Assembly: GCA_027489355.1 (NCBI GenBank)
Contig: JAIXZY010000074.1
Coordinates: 1-50,528 of the forward strand
Origin: Paracoccaceae bacterium
Lineage (GTDB): Bacteria; Pseudomonadota; Alphaproteobacteria; Rhodobacterales; Rhodobacteraceae
Direction: 5' to 3'
DNA: 50,528 nt
Shown here: one piece after another, positions 24,586-33,051 of the stretch
Layout: each line of letters opens with the position of its first letter
Position numbering within the stretch: the stretch's first letter is position 1
Made by a program: the position numbers and the translations under genes
The notes under the pieces: generated by a model
What the model was told of the DNA's origin: nothing
The model's input: only the letters and a program-made list of their open reading frames with translations
Database searches by the model: none

Positions 24586-24876
24586 ATGAAGATCGACCGC
24601 GCCACTGCCGTCTGTCAGCCGCTGCGGGTTTTCACCAATTGCCATGGCATGATCGCAAGCGCGGACGAGCAGGAGGCGCGGCTCAACACGCTGATGGTCT
24701 CGCGGACCCGCGCGCCCATCGTGCTGACGGACGCCGACAAGTTCGGCGCCGGCTGACCTGTGGCGTGACCCGGCTGAGCGCGGGCGCGCGTGCTGACCCA
24801 CGCCCGGCTGGGCGCAGTGTGGCAGGGCCGACTGGCCGAGCAGGGCGTGATGGTGACGCTGGTGGATGCCGCCTGA
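24586..24876 (+). pseudogene. Remnant of a DeoR-family transcriptional regulator
   Basis: Pieces of the DeoR sugar-binding domain are readable. PLRVFTNCHGMIA resembles the VVTN...IA block. DEQEARLNTLMVSRTRAPIV followed by LTDADKFG is the usual block before the C-terminus. A stop at 24754 interrupts the frame. GVTRLSAGA continues in the +1 frame, and VLTHARLG...RLAEQGVMVTLVDAA then resumes in the first frame to a stop at 24874. The helix-turn-helix domain and much of the sugar-binding domain are missing, which points to an internal deletion plus frameshifts. It is divergent from the GatZ-like gene it may once have controlled. Confidence 0.65.
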
Positions 24877-24895
24877 CGGACCGGGTGACGCGACC

Positions 24896-25603
24896 TCAGA
24901 ACAGGTGGTAGACGCGCCGCGTGCGGTCGAAGTCCACCACCCGCCGCCCCGACGCGAAGGCGGCCTGCAGGAGGTCCCGCAGCTGGCCGCGCGCGCGGGC
25001 GGCCTGGGCCGGGTCTTCCTGTGCAAGTCGTTCGATGTCTTCGGGCAGGACAAAAGACAGGGGCTCGCCCAGGGGCGGCGGCGGCGGCCCGCCCGCAGCC
25101 AGCGCCGCCACGCGGGGCGAGGCCAGCGTCCAGTCCGCCATCAGCCGGTCCGAGCCGAGGCCCTGGTTGATGCCCGCCATCTCGCCGTAATAGTCGGGGA
25201 GATAGACGCTGCATTCCGCGCCGAGCCGGTGGATGTTCAGCGTCGCGTTCACGGCGCGGAGCGGGTCGAAGGTCCAGCGCACGCGGGCGATGCCGTGGGC
25301 CAGGCACCAATCGCGCTGGTAGAACTTGAGCCGCGCGCCCAGCCCCAGGCCGCGGGCGCGGGGCAGGACGGCCAGTCGGTGCGAATGCTGCACCTGCGGG
25401 TCGCGGGTGGGAAAGCCGAAGACATAGCCCAGCAGGTCCTTGCCCGCGAAGGCGCCGCCGACGAGGCCGCCCTCGGCCTGGATCACCAGCATGAGGTCGG
25501 CGGGATCGGGCAGGTCGCCTTCGCCCCAGACCTCGCGTTGCAGGGCCTCGGCGGCGCGGAACTCGGCCATGCCTTTCAGGTCGCGGAAGGTGATCTCGGT
25601 CAC
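24896..25603 (-). CDS. GNAT-family acyltransferase (COG3375 type)
   Basis: A 235-residue protein. The GNAT acetyl-CoA pocket can be seen in SHRLAVLPRARGLGLGARLK near residue 79, followed by FDPLRAVNATLNIHRLGAE and YLPDYYGEM, which mark the COG3375 group. These proteins are often encoded with N-acylamino-acid racemases and are thought to acylate D-amino acids to make racemase substrates. It starts at a GTG overlapping the racemase stop (GTGA), so both come from one transcript. About 70 C-terminal residues form an Ala/Pro-rich then basic tail that is less conserved. Confidence 0.75.
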   Translation of the reverse strand: MTEITFRDLKGMAEFRAAEALQREVWGEGDLPDPADLMLVIQAEGGLVGGAFAGKDLLGYVFGFPTRDPQVQHSHRLAVLPRARGLGLGARLKFYQRDWCLAHGIARVRWTFDPLRAVNATLNIHRLGAECSVYLPDYYGEMAGINQGLGSDRLMADWTLASPRVAALAAGGPPPPPLGEPLSFVLPEDIERLAQEDPAQAARARGQLRDLLQAAFASGRRVVDFDRTRRVYHLF

Positions 25604-26739
25604 GCGCGGACCTCATGCAGGGCAAGGGTGGCGGTGGCGAGGTAGTCGAGGTCGAGCGACACGCCGATGCCGGGGCCGGGCGGCACGGGCATCCGGCCGT
25701 CGACGGTTTCCAGCTTCTGCTCGATGATGTCGCGGGTGAAGTAGCGGCTGGCCGAGGAGGTGTCGCCGGGCTTGGTGAAGTTCGGCAGGGTCGACAGGTG
25801 GATGTTGTGCGCCCGACCGATGCCGGATTCCAGCATCCCGCCGCACCAGACCGGGACCTGGAAGGCGGCGGAGAGGTCGTGGATCTGCCGGGCGGCGACG
25901 TGGCCCCCGACCCGGCCGACCTTGATGTTCATCACCCGCGCCGCGTCGCTTTGCAGCGCCTTGCGGGCGTGGTCGACGGTGCGGATGCATTCGTCCAGGC
26001 AGATCGGCGTGCGGATGCGGGTTTGCAGCGTGGCGTGGTCGTGGATGTCGTCCCAGGCGAGCGGCTGTTCGATATAGTCCAGCGCAAAGCCGTCCATGGC
26101 CTGAAGCAGGCCGGTGTCGGCCAGCGTGTAGCAGCAGTTCGCGTCCACGGTCAGGTGCGCGTCGGGATAGGCCCGCCGGACGGCGTCCAGCAGGGCAAGG
26201 TCGTGGCCGGGCTTCACCTTCAGCTTGATCCGCTTGTACCCCTGCGCCAGGTGCGCGCCGACCCGGTCCAGCGTCTGGTCGATAGGCCCGATCCCCAGCG
26301 AGACGCCGACGTCGATCGCGTCACCCTCGCCGCCGAGCAGGGTTTGCAGGGGCAGATCCAGCGACCGCGCCCAGAGGTCCCAGAACGCCATCTCGACCGT
26401 GGCCTTGGCCATGTGGTTTGCCCGCCAGGGCGCAAGCGTCCGGGCCAGCGATTCGGGGTTGGCGTAGCTTTTGCCCACCACCTGCGGCAACAGCACGGTT
26501 TGCAGCAGGTCCATCGCGCCGGCGACGGTTTCCTCAAGATAATCGGGCAGGGGGTCCATCACGCCCTCGGCGTGGCCCTCAAGCCCGTCGGCCCGCAAGG
26601 TCAGAAGAGGAAAGACCTTTTCGGTCAGCGTCCCCGTCGCGATGGTGAAGGGCGTGACCAGCGGCAGGCGGACAAGCCGCAGCGTCGCGCCGTCGATGCG
26701 CAGGGCGGACCGCAGGGCGGGGCGGGATTGGGCGGGCAT
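25600..26739 (-). CDS. N-acylamino-acid racemase / o-succinylbenzoate synthase-like enolase
   Basis: A 379-residue member of the enolase superfamily (muconate-lactonising subgroup). Catalytic features are KLK (Lys172, Lys174), metal ligands Asp199 (TVDAN), Glu224 (YIEQPL) and Asp249 (CLDE), and the second-face Lys273 (NIKVGRVGG). The CGGMLESGIGRAHN block is typical of NSAR/OSBS enzymes. No menaquinone genes are nearby. With the coupled GNAT gene, racemisation of N-acyl (for example N-succinyl) amino acids is more likely than o-succinylbenzoate synthesis. An AGGAG site precedes the ATG. It is divergent from an RpiR regulator and a peptide-type importer that may deliver the substrate. Confidence 0.85.
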   Translation of the reverse strand: MPAQSRPALRSALRIDGATLRLVRLPLVTPFTIATGTLTEKVFPLLTLRADGLEGHAEGVMDPLPDYLEETVAGAMDLLQTVLLPQVVGKSYANPESLARTLAPWRANHMAKATVEMAFWDLWARSLDLPLQTLLGGEGDAIDVGVSLGIGPIDQTLDRVGAHLAQGYKRIKLKVKPGHDLALLDAVRRAYPDAHLTVDANCCYTLADTGLLQAMDGFALDYIEQPLAWDDIHDHATLQTRIRTPICLDECIRTVDHARKALQSDAARVMNIKVGRVGGHVAARQIHDLSAAFQVPVWCGGMLESGIGRAHNIHLSTLPNFTKPGDTSSASRYFTRDIIEQKLETVDGRMPVPPGPGIGVSLDLDYLATATLALHEVRA

Positions 26740-26793
26740 CGGGGCTCCTGTCGAAAGCGACTTAGATCAGCTTACTTCCATCGTTGACCGAAT

Positions 26794-26815
26794 GAAAGTT
26801 TCCTGACAAGCTTTC
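26794..26815. promoter_or_regulatory. Inverted repeat in the racemase / RpiR divergent promoter
   Basis: GAAAGTTT (26794-26801) and AAGCTTTC (26808-26815) form a near-perfect inverted repeat (seven of eight positions) with a six-base spacer. It lies in the AT-rich 94-bp spacer between the racemase gene (start 26739) and the rpiR-like gene (start 26834). GAAA/TTTC arms are common in RpiR-family operators. It is a good candidate for autoregulation and for control of both operons. Confidence 0.5.
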
Positions 26816-26833
26816 CGCAACGGAGGGTTTTCA

Positions 26834-27745
26834 GTGCAGCAGGCGCGCGGCCAGGGTTCGGAGGAGACGGGCGATCTGCGCGACAGGCTGTCGGCGGCGA
26901 TCGAAGGCGGCACTCCTTCCGAACGGGCGATCGCGCATTACCTGCTTCACAACCTGACCGCGCTGCCGTTCGAGACGGCGGCGGCGGTGGCGGCGAAGGT
27001 CGGGGTGTCCGAAGCCTCGGTCGGGCGCTTCTGCCGGTCGATCGGCTTCCGGCATCTGAAGGACCTGAAGTCCAGCCTGCAGGTCGACCTGGGCGAGAAG
27101 GCCTGGCTGATCGGCGACCGGCTGCGCGACTTTCACGAACGCAGCCGGCAGGGCGGGGCCGAGCTGGCCCGCGCGCTGGAGCGCGAGATCGCGGCGCTGG
27201 TCGCGGTGTACGAGCTGGCGGCAACGGCGGAATTCCAGCAGGCGGTGGAACGCCTGGCCCATCGCCCGTCCGTCTTCGTTGCGGGGTTCCAGACCGAGCG
27301 TGGCCATGCGGCGGAACTGGCGCACAACCTGCAATACCTGCGCGCCGGGGTGCAGCTGGCCGATGTGGGCGGCGGGCATTTCGCCGACATCCTTCTGTCC
27401 CCGCCGGAAAGCGCGACGCTGGTCCTGATCGACGGCCGCCGCTATTCGCGGCTGACCCGCGACCTTGCCCAGGCCGCGCGGCAGGCGGGCATTCCGGTGA
27501 CGCTGATCACCGACCCCTATTGCGACTGGGCGCCCGGCATCGTGACCGAGCTTTTCGCGGTGCCGACCGACCTGAACCATTTCTGGGACACGACCAGCGC
27601 CATGTCCTCGCTGATCGGGCTGTTGGTGAACGGCGTGTTCCGCGAGCTGGGGGCGGGGGTCGAAGACCGGATGGCCCGCGTCTCGGCGCTTTATGACGAC
27701 TTCATCGGACATACCGTTCCGGGGCGAAACCCGGGCAAATCCTGA
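26834..27745 (+). CDS. RpiR/MurR-family transcriptional regulator
   Basis: A 303-residue regulator. The N-terminal helix-turn-helix (about 28-85: PSERAIAHYLLHN, AAKVGVSEASVGRFCRSIG, FRHLKDLKSSL) is followed by a SIS domain (about 130-265) that normally binds a phosphosugar. The gene starts at a GTG with GGAGGG six bases upstream. Regulators of this kind also control amino-sugar and peptidoglycan-fragment uptake. It heads the operon with a complete peptide-type importer and an M81 peptidase and is divergent from the racemase pair. An amino-sugar or peptide-linked inducer is possible. Confidence 0.85.
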   Translation: MQQARGQGSEETGDLRDRLSAAIEGGTPSERAIAHYLLHNLTALPFETAAAVAAKVGVSEASVGRFCRSIGFRHLKDLKSSLQVDLGEKAWLIGDRLRDFHERSRQGGAELARALEREIAALVAVYELAATAEFQQAVERLAHRPSVFVAGFQTERGHAAELAHNLQYLRAGVQLADVGGGHFADILLSPPESATLVLIDGRRYSRLTRDLAQAARQAGIPVTLITDPYCDWAPGIVTELFAVPTDLNHFWDTTSAMSSLIGLLVNGVFRELGAGVEDRMARVSALYDDFIGHTVPGRNPGKS

Positions 27746-27770
27746 CACGCGCAAAACAGAGAGGACCCCC

Positions 27771-29348
27771 ATGAGCTTTTCCTTCCGCAAGACCCTGCTT
27801 TCGGCCAGCGTGAGCCTGGCCGCGCTGTTGGCTGCCAACGCCACCCTGGCGCAGGAGGCGGTGTTCGTCGCCAGCTCCAACGAGGTGGGCATCCCGACGC
27901 TGGACCCGATCCGCGCCACCAACCTGGGCCGGGCCACCACGCTGATCTTCGACCGCCTGGTGAGCCAGGCGGCCGACCTGTCCTTCCACCCCTGGCTGGC
28001 GGAAAGCTGGGAAGAGGCCCCGGACGGGATGTCCTGGACCTTCAAGCTGAAGCAGGGCGTCACCTTCCACAACGGCGAGCCGTTCAATGCGGCGACGGTG
28101 AAAGCCTGGCTCGAGGCGTTCAAGGCCAGCGAGAACGCCTACATGTCCGAGGCCATCGCCGAGGTGCAGCTGGTCGACGACTACACGGTGAAGTTCGTGA
28201 TGTCGCGGCCCGAGCCGAACCTGCTTTACAACCTGTCGTCCAGCTACATGTCGGTGATCGAGCCGAAGTCCTTCGCCGCCCTGGGCGAGAACTATGGCGT
28301 GACCGAGGTCTACGGCACCGGCCCGTTCAAGCTGGAAAGCTTCACCATCGGCCAGGACACCGTGCTGGTGCGCAATGACGATTACACCTGGGGTTCGCCG
28401 CTGGCCGCGAACCAGGGTCCGGCCAAGATCGCCCGCCTGACCATCCGCGAGATCGGCGAGGATTCGACCGCCTTCCTGGAACTGAAGACCGGCGGCGTCG
28501 ACATGCTGCTGAGCGTCCCGGCCGACCTGATCGGCGAGGTGCAGAAAGAGGCGAACCTGGCCGTGCTGACCATGCCGGGCCAGGACGTCTATTACATGCC
28601 GATCAACGTGACGAAGCCGCCCTTCGACGACATCCGCGTCCGCGAGGCCGCGGCCAAGGCGATCAACCAAGAGGAAATCCTGGCCTCGGTCTTCGGGGGC
28701 GTGGGCTCGGTCGCGGACACCTTCCTGATCACGGCGCTGCCGGAATCCAAGGTCTCGGACGCGGCGAAGATCAAGTACGACCCGACCCGCGCCAACGCGC
28801 TTCTGGACGAGGCGGGCTGGGTCATGGGCGCGGACGGCGTGCGGGCCAAGGACGGCCAGCCGCTGAAGGTCACGCTCTGGACCCAGAGCGACAGCATCTT
28901 CCGCCGGCTGACCGAAGTGGTGCAGGCGCAGCTGAAGGCCGTGGGGATCGAGGCCGAGATCACGACCTTCGACAGCTCGATGATCCGCGACCAGTACAAG
29001 ACCGGCGAGCAGCAACTGGCGGTTCGGTCCTACAACTGGGACAACGCCGACATCGTGGACTGGTTCTTCGGCGGCGACCGGCTGGGCTATCCCAACGTGT
29101 CGATGTTCAACGACCCGAAGGCCGAAGAGCTGCGCGCCGCGGCGATGACCGGATCGAAGAACATGGAAGAGCGGGTGAAGAACTTCACCGCCTACCATGA
29201 ATATGTCCTGACCCAGTTCCCGATGGCGCCGATCTACCAGCCAGTCGACGCGGTGGCCTACAACAAGGACCGCCTGGTCCTGCCGGAAACCATCAACGCC
29301 CCCGGCATCGGCCCGGTCGCGATCATGGACATGGAGGTGAAGGAGTAA
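27771..29348 (+). CDS. Periplasmic substrate-binding protein (SBP family 5), second importer
   Basis: A 525-residue receptor with a Sec signal peptide (FRKTLLSASVSLAALLAA; cleavage near TLA-QE, residue 28). DppA/OppA blocks follow, such as LAESWEEAPDGMSWTFKLK, GVTFHNGEPFNAATVKAWL and EVYGTGPFKLESF. GAGG lies upstream of the ATG. It begins 25 bp after the regulator stop and is followed by permeases and ATPases. Ligand identity cannot be read; the neighbouring racemase and M81 peptidase suggest peptides or N-acyl amino acids. Confidence 0.9.
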   Translation: MSFSFRKTLLSASVSLAALLAANATLAQEAVFVASSNEVGIPTLDPIRATNLGRATTLIFDRLVSQAADLSFHPWLAESWEEAPDGMSWTFKLKQGVTFHNGEPFNAATVKAWLEAFKASENAYMSEAIAEVQLVDDYTVKFVMSRPEPNLLYNLSSSYMSVIEPKSFAALGENYGVTEVYGTGPFKLESFTIGQDTVLVRNDDYTWGSPLAANQGPAKIARLTIREIGEDSTAFLELKTGGVDMLLSVPADLIGEVQKEANLAVLTMPGQDVYYMPINVTKPPFDDIRVREAAAKAINQEEILASVFGGVGSVADTFLITALPESKVSDAAKIKYDPTRANALLDEAGWVMGADGVRAKDGQPLKVTLWTQSDSIFRRLTEVVQAQLKAVGIEAEITTFDSSMIRDQYKTGEQQLAVRSYNWDNADIVDWFFGGDRLGYPNVSMFNDPKAEELRAAAMTGSKNMEERVKNFTAYHEYVLTQFPMAPIYQPVDAVAYNKDRLVLPETINAPGIGPVAIMDMEVKE

Positions 29349-29373
29349 CCGCCCAGGCGCAGGGAAGACCGGC

Positions 29374-30300
29374 ATGATCTCATATCTCGTCAAGCGGGTG
29401 CTGATGCTTGTGCCGGTGTTCCTTGCGGTATCGGTGGTGGTGTTCCTCATCCTTCACTTCATTCCGGGGGACCCGATCGACAATCTGTTGAAGGTCGGGT
29501 CCTCGCCCTCGGCGCGGGTCGAGATGGAGGCGCGCTATGGTCTCGACCGGCCCTTGCCGGTGCAATACGGGATCTGGCTGGGCAAGGTCCTGCAAGGGGA
29601 CCTTGGCACCGCCATCGTCGCCCGCCGCCCGGTGGCCGACCTGATCGCCCAGGCGCTGCCGCATTCGCTGTGGCTGGGCGGGCTGGCGCTGCTGTTTTCC
29701 TCGGTCCTGGGCATCGCGCTGGGGCTGATCGCGGCGCTGAACCGGGACCGCTGGCCGGACCGGGCGATCATGGGGGGCGTTCTCCTGGGGTCGACCATGC
29801 CAAGCTTCTGGCTTGGGCTGATCCTGATGCTGGTTTTTTCCGTCTGGCTGGGCTGGTTCCCCGTCTCGGGCGCGCGGGGCTGGGGGTCGCTGGTGCTGCC
29901 GGTGCTGACGATCGGGCTTGGCGGCACGGCGCTGGTGGCGCGGATCACCCGCGTCTCGATGATCGAGGCGGCGGGGCGCGACTTTGTCCTGCTGCTGCAC
30001 GCCAAGGGCCTGTCGCCGCTGCGCATCCAGCTGCGCCATGTGCTGCGCCACGCGCTGATCCCGGTGGTCACGATCCTGGCGCTGCGGATCGGCTGGATCC
30101 TGGGCGGGGCGGTCACGGTCGAGGTGGTCTTTGCCCGTCCCGGCCTGGGGACGCTGCTGATCAAGTCCTTGTCCCAGCATGACTATCCGGTGGTGCAGGC
30201 CTGCCTGCTGATGCTGGCGATGGCGGTGATGCTGGGAACGCTGCTGGGCGACATCCTGCAAGCCCTGATGGACCCGCGCGTCCGGGCCGCGATGGCATGA
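29374..30300 (+). CDS. Dipeptide-type ABC importer permease (DppB-like), second importer
   Basis: A 308-residue permease with the DppB start (LVKRVLMLVPVFLAVSVVVF) and IPGDPIDNLL. YGLDRPLPVQYGIWLGKVLQ comes before six helices. The EAA loop is around IEAAGRDFVLLLHAKGLSP. It overlaps the next permease start by ATGA and forms the channel with it. Confidence 0.92.
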   Translation: MISYLVKRVLMLVPVFLAVSVVVFLILHFIPGDPIDNLLKVGSSPSARVEMEARYGLDRPLPVQYGIWLGKVLQGDLGTAIVARRPVADLIAQALPHSLWLGGLALLFSSVLGIALGLIAALNRDRWPDRAIMGGVLLGSTMPSFWLGLILMLVFSVWLGWFPVSGARGWGSLVLPVLTIGLGGTALVARITRVSMIEAAGRDFVLLLHAKGLSPLRIQLRHVLRHALIPVVTILALRIGWILGGAVTVEVVFARPGLGTLLIKSLSQHDYPVVQACLLMLAMAVMLGTLLGDILQALMDPRVRAAMA

Positions 30301-31142
30301 GCGCGCCCGCCCCCCTTCGCGCGCTGCGCCGCCCCCTGGGTGCGGTGGCCGGGCTCTGGCTGGCGCTGGTGCTGCTCGCCGCCGTCTTCGCGCCGCTGCT
30401 GACGCCCTATGCCTATGACGTGCAGTCGCTGCCCGATGCCTACCAGCCGCCCTCCTCGGCGCATTGGCTGGGGACGGACGAGTTCGGCCGCGATCTCCTG
30501 ACCCGGCTGATCTACGGCGCGCGGACCTCGCTTTCGGTCAGCGCCACGGCCATCGCGATTTCGGTCTTCTGCGGGATGGTGCTGGGCGCCGCCGCGGCCT
30601 GGTTCGGCGGCTGGCTCGACCGGGCGGTGACGGTGGTGGTGGACCTGACCTGGTCCTTCCCGGAAATTCTGATCGCGCTGATCCTGGTGGCGATCATCGG
30701 ACCCGGCACGCTGGGGACGATGATCGCGATCTCGGTCGCGTATCTGGCGCAGTTCACCCGGCTGACGCGGGCGCAGATCCTGACCCTGAAGGGCGAGACC
30801 TTCATCGAGGCCGCGCGGTCCCTGGGCGCGGGGAACGCGCAGATCCTGTTCGGCCACCTTCTGCCCAACGCGCTGGCCCCGGTGCTGGTCGGCGCGATGC
30901 TGGCGACCGGGGACGCGATCATCCTGGAGGCAACGCTGGGCTTCTTCGGTCTCGGCGCGCAGCCGCCGGTGCCAAGCTGGGGCGGCATGATGTCGGCGGG
31001 GTCAGCCCTGGTGTTCAAGGCGCCCTGGGTGATCCTGTTCCCCGGCCTGACGGTCGCCATCACCGTCGTCGCGATCAACCTGTACGGCGATGCGCTGATT
31101 GCCGCGCTGGACATCCGCGCCAAGCTGAGGACCGGGCCATGA
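30297..31142 (+). CDS. Dipeptide-type ABC importer permease (DppC-like), second importer
   Basis: A 281-residue permease with the DppC block HWLGTDEFGRDLLTRLIYGA, an EAA loop (GETFIEAARSLGAGNAQILF) and the C-terminal LYGDALIAALD typical of this group. Both ends overlap the neighbouring genes by ATGA, so translation is coupled through the importer operon. Confidence 0.92.
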   Translation: MSAPAPLRALRRPLGAVAGLWLALVLLAAVFAPLLTPYAYDVQSLPDAYQPPSSAHWLGTDEFGRDLLTRLIYGARTSLSVSATAIAISVFCGMVLGAAAAWFGGWLDRAVTVVVDLTWSFPEILIALILVAIIGPGTLGTMIAISVAYLAQFTRLTRAQILTLKGETFIEAARSLGAGNAQILFGHLLPNALAPVLVGAMLATGDAIILEATLGFFGLGAQPPVPSWGGMMSAGSALVFKAPWVILFPGLTVAITVVAINLYGDALIAALDIRAKLRTGP

Positions 31143-32095
31143 CCGCGCTGCTGGAGGTGGACCGGATCGACGTCGCCATCGGCGCGCTGCGGCTTCTGGA
31201 CGGGGTCTCGCTGGCGGTGGAGCGCGGGCAGATCCTGGGGCTGGTGGGGGAAAGCGGCTCGGGCAAGTCGCTGACGGCGCTGGCGGCGCTGGGGCTGCTG
31301 CCGCTGATCGGCGGGAGGGTGACGGCGGGGGCGGTGCGGTTCGACGGGCAGGACATGGGCGCGATGACCGACCGCCAGCGCCGGGCGCTGCGCGGGCGGC
31401 GGATCGGCTTCGTCACGCAGAACCCGATGACCGCGCTTGACCCGGTGCAGCGGATCGGCGCGCAGATCGACGTGGTCAGCCGCCTGCATCTGGGCCTGAG
31501 CCCGGCGCAGGCCCGCGCCCGCACGCTGGAACTGATGACCCAGCTGCGCATCCCCGAGGCGGCGGCGGTGGCCGAGGCCTGGCCACACCAGCTTTCGGGC
31601 GGGATGAAGCAGCGGATCGTGATCGCCATGGCGCTGGCGGGCGACCCCGACCTGATCATCGCGGACGAACCGACGACCGCGCTGGACGTGACGGTGCAGG
31701 CGCAGATCATCCAGATCCTCGGCGCCCTGGTCCGCGACCGGGGCGTGGCGCTTTTGCTGATCACGCACGACATGGGCGTCGTGGCGCAGATCTGCGACCG
31801 GGTGGCGGTGCTTTACGCCGGGCGGCTGGCCGAGGAGGGTCCGGTCGCGCAGATCTTCGCCGCGCCGTCGCATCCCTATACCTCGGCCCTGATCGGCTGC
31901 ATCCCGCAAGAGGGCATGGCGCGCGGGACGCTGCGGGGCATTCCCGGCACGGTGCCGGGGGCCGCGGCCTTCCCGTCCGGCTGCCGCTTCCACCCGCGCT
32001 GCCCGCGTGCCTCGGACCTGTGCCGGACGGTGGTGCCGCCGCTGACCGGCACGGGCCCCCGGGTCGCCTGCCATCATCCGGGAGGCCCGGCATGA
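31139..32095 (+). CDS. Dipeptide-type ABC importer ATPase (DppD-like), second importer
   Basis: A 318-residue ATPase with Walker A GESGSGKS, signature LSGGMKQR, Walker B LIIADEPTTALD and switch LITHD. The C-terminal oligopeptide-transport extension has the Cys-containing motif GCRFHPRCPRAS...C, which in this group can hold an Fe-S cluster. The start overlaps the permease stop and the stop overlaps the next ATPase start. Confidence 0.92.
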   Translation: MTALLEVDRIDVAIGALRLLDGVSLAVERGQILGLVGESGSGKSLTALAALGLLPLIGGRVTAGAVRFDGQDMGAMTDRQRRALRGRRIGFVTQNPMTALDPVQRIGAQIDVVSRLHLGLSPAQARARTLELMTQLRIPEAAAVAEAWPHQLSGGMKQRIVIAMALAGDPDLIIADEPTTALDVTVQAQIIQILGALVRDRGVALLLITHDMGVVAQICDRVAVLYAGRLAEEGPVAQIFAAPSHPYTSALIGCIPQEGMARGTLRGIPGTVPGAAAFPSGCRFHPRCPRASDLCRTVVPPLTGTGPRVACHHPGGPA

Positions 32096-33039
32096 CGGCG
32101 CCGCTGATCCGCGTCGAGGGGTTGACCCGGCGCTTCCAGACCGGCGGCGGCCTGTTCGCCCGCCCGCGCGAGATGCTGGCGGTGCGGGACGTGTCGCTGA
32201 CCGTGCAGCGGGGCGAGGTTCTGGGCGTCGTGGGCGAAAGCGGCTGCGGCAAGTCCACGCTGGCGCGACTGGTGCTGCGCCTGATCGAGCCGACCTCGGG
32301 CAAGGTCAGCCTGGACGGAACGGACCTGGCCAGCCTGTCCGCCGGCGCGCTGCGGCGGATGCGGCGACGGATGGCGATGGTGTTCCAGGACCCCTATTCC
32401 AGCCTCGACCCGCGTCATACGCTGGCCCAGGTGCTGGCCGAGCCGTTCCGCGTCCAGGGCGAAGCGCCGCCCCCCGGCCGAATCCCCGAGATGCTGGCCG
32501 AGGTGGGCCTTCCCGCGAGCATGGCTGAAAGCCACCCGCACCAGCTGTCGGGCGGGCAGCGGCAACGGGTGGGCATCGCCCGCGCCTTGGCGCTGCGGCC
32601 GGAATTCGTGGTGCTGGACGAGCCGACGGCCAGCCTGGACGTGTCGATCCAGGCGCAGATCGTGGCACTTCTGGCCGACCTGCGCGACCGGCTGGGGCTG
32701 ACCTACCTGTTCATCAGCCACGACCTGGGGCTGGTGCGCTATTTCTGCGACCGGATCGTGGTGATGTACCTGGGCGCGGTGGTCGAGGTGATGCCCGCCT
32801 CTGGCTCTGCCCCGCGCCATCCCTACACGCGGGCACTGACGCAATCGGCCTTCGTCCCCGACCCCGCGCAGCGGCGCGAGATCGCGCCCTTGCAGGGAGA
32901 GATCCCCAGCCCCTTCGCCCTGCCCCCCGGCTGCGCCTTTGCCGGACGTTGCCCGCGGGCCACCGACCGCTGCCGCGTCGAACGTCCGGTGCTGGACGCC
33001 GATCCGGTCCATCCCGTCGCCTGTTTCCACCCGCATTGA
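32092..33039 (+). CDS. Dipeptide-type ABC importer ATPase (DppF-like), second importer
   Basis: A 315-residue ATPase with Walker A GESGCGKS, signature LSGGQRQR, Walker B FVVLDEPTASLD and switch FISHD. The C-terminal extension CAFAGRCPRATDRC...C carries the conserved cysteines. The ATG at 32092 overlaps the previous stop. It is unlike the first importer's DppF-like protein, which lacks this tail, so the two importers are not a recent duplication. Confidence 0.92.
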   Translation: MTAPLIRVEGLTRRFQTGGGLFARPREMLAVRDVSLTVQRGEVLGVVGESGCGKSTLARLVLRLIEPTSGKVSLDGTDLASLSAGALRRMRRRMAMVFQDPYSSLDPRHTLAQVLAEPFRVQGEAPPPGRIPEMLAEVGLPASMAESHPHQLSGGQRQRVGIARALALRPEFVVLDEPTASLDVSIQAQIVALLADLRDRLGLTYLFISHDLGLVRYFCDRIVVMYLGAVVEVMPASGSAPRHPYTRALTQSAFVPDPAQRREIAPLQGEIPSPFALPPGCAFAGRCPRATDRCRVERPVLDADPVHPVACFHPH

Positions 33040-33051
33040 AAGCCAGATCGC

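Noticed and set aside
25600-26739. o-succinylbenzoate synthase for menaquinone synthesis
   Set aside because: The fold and residues also fit, but no other men genes are near and a GNAT gene is coupled to it, so N-acylamino-acid racemase is the better reading.
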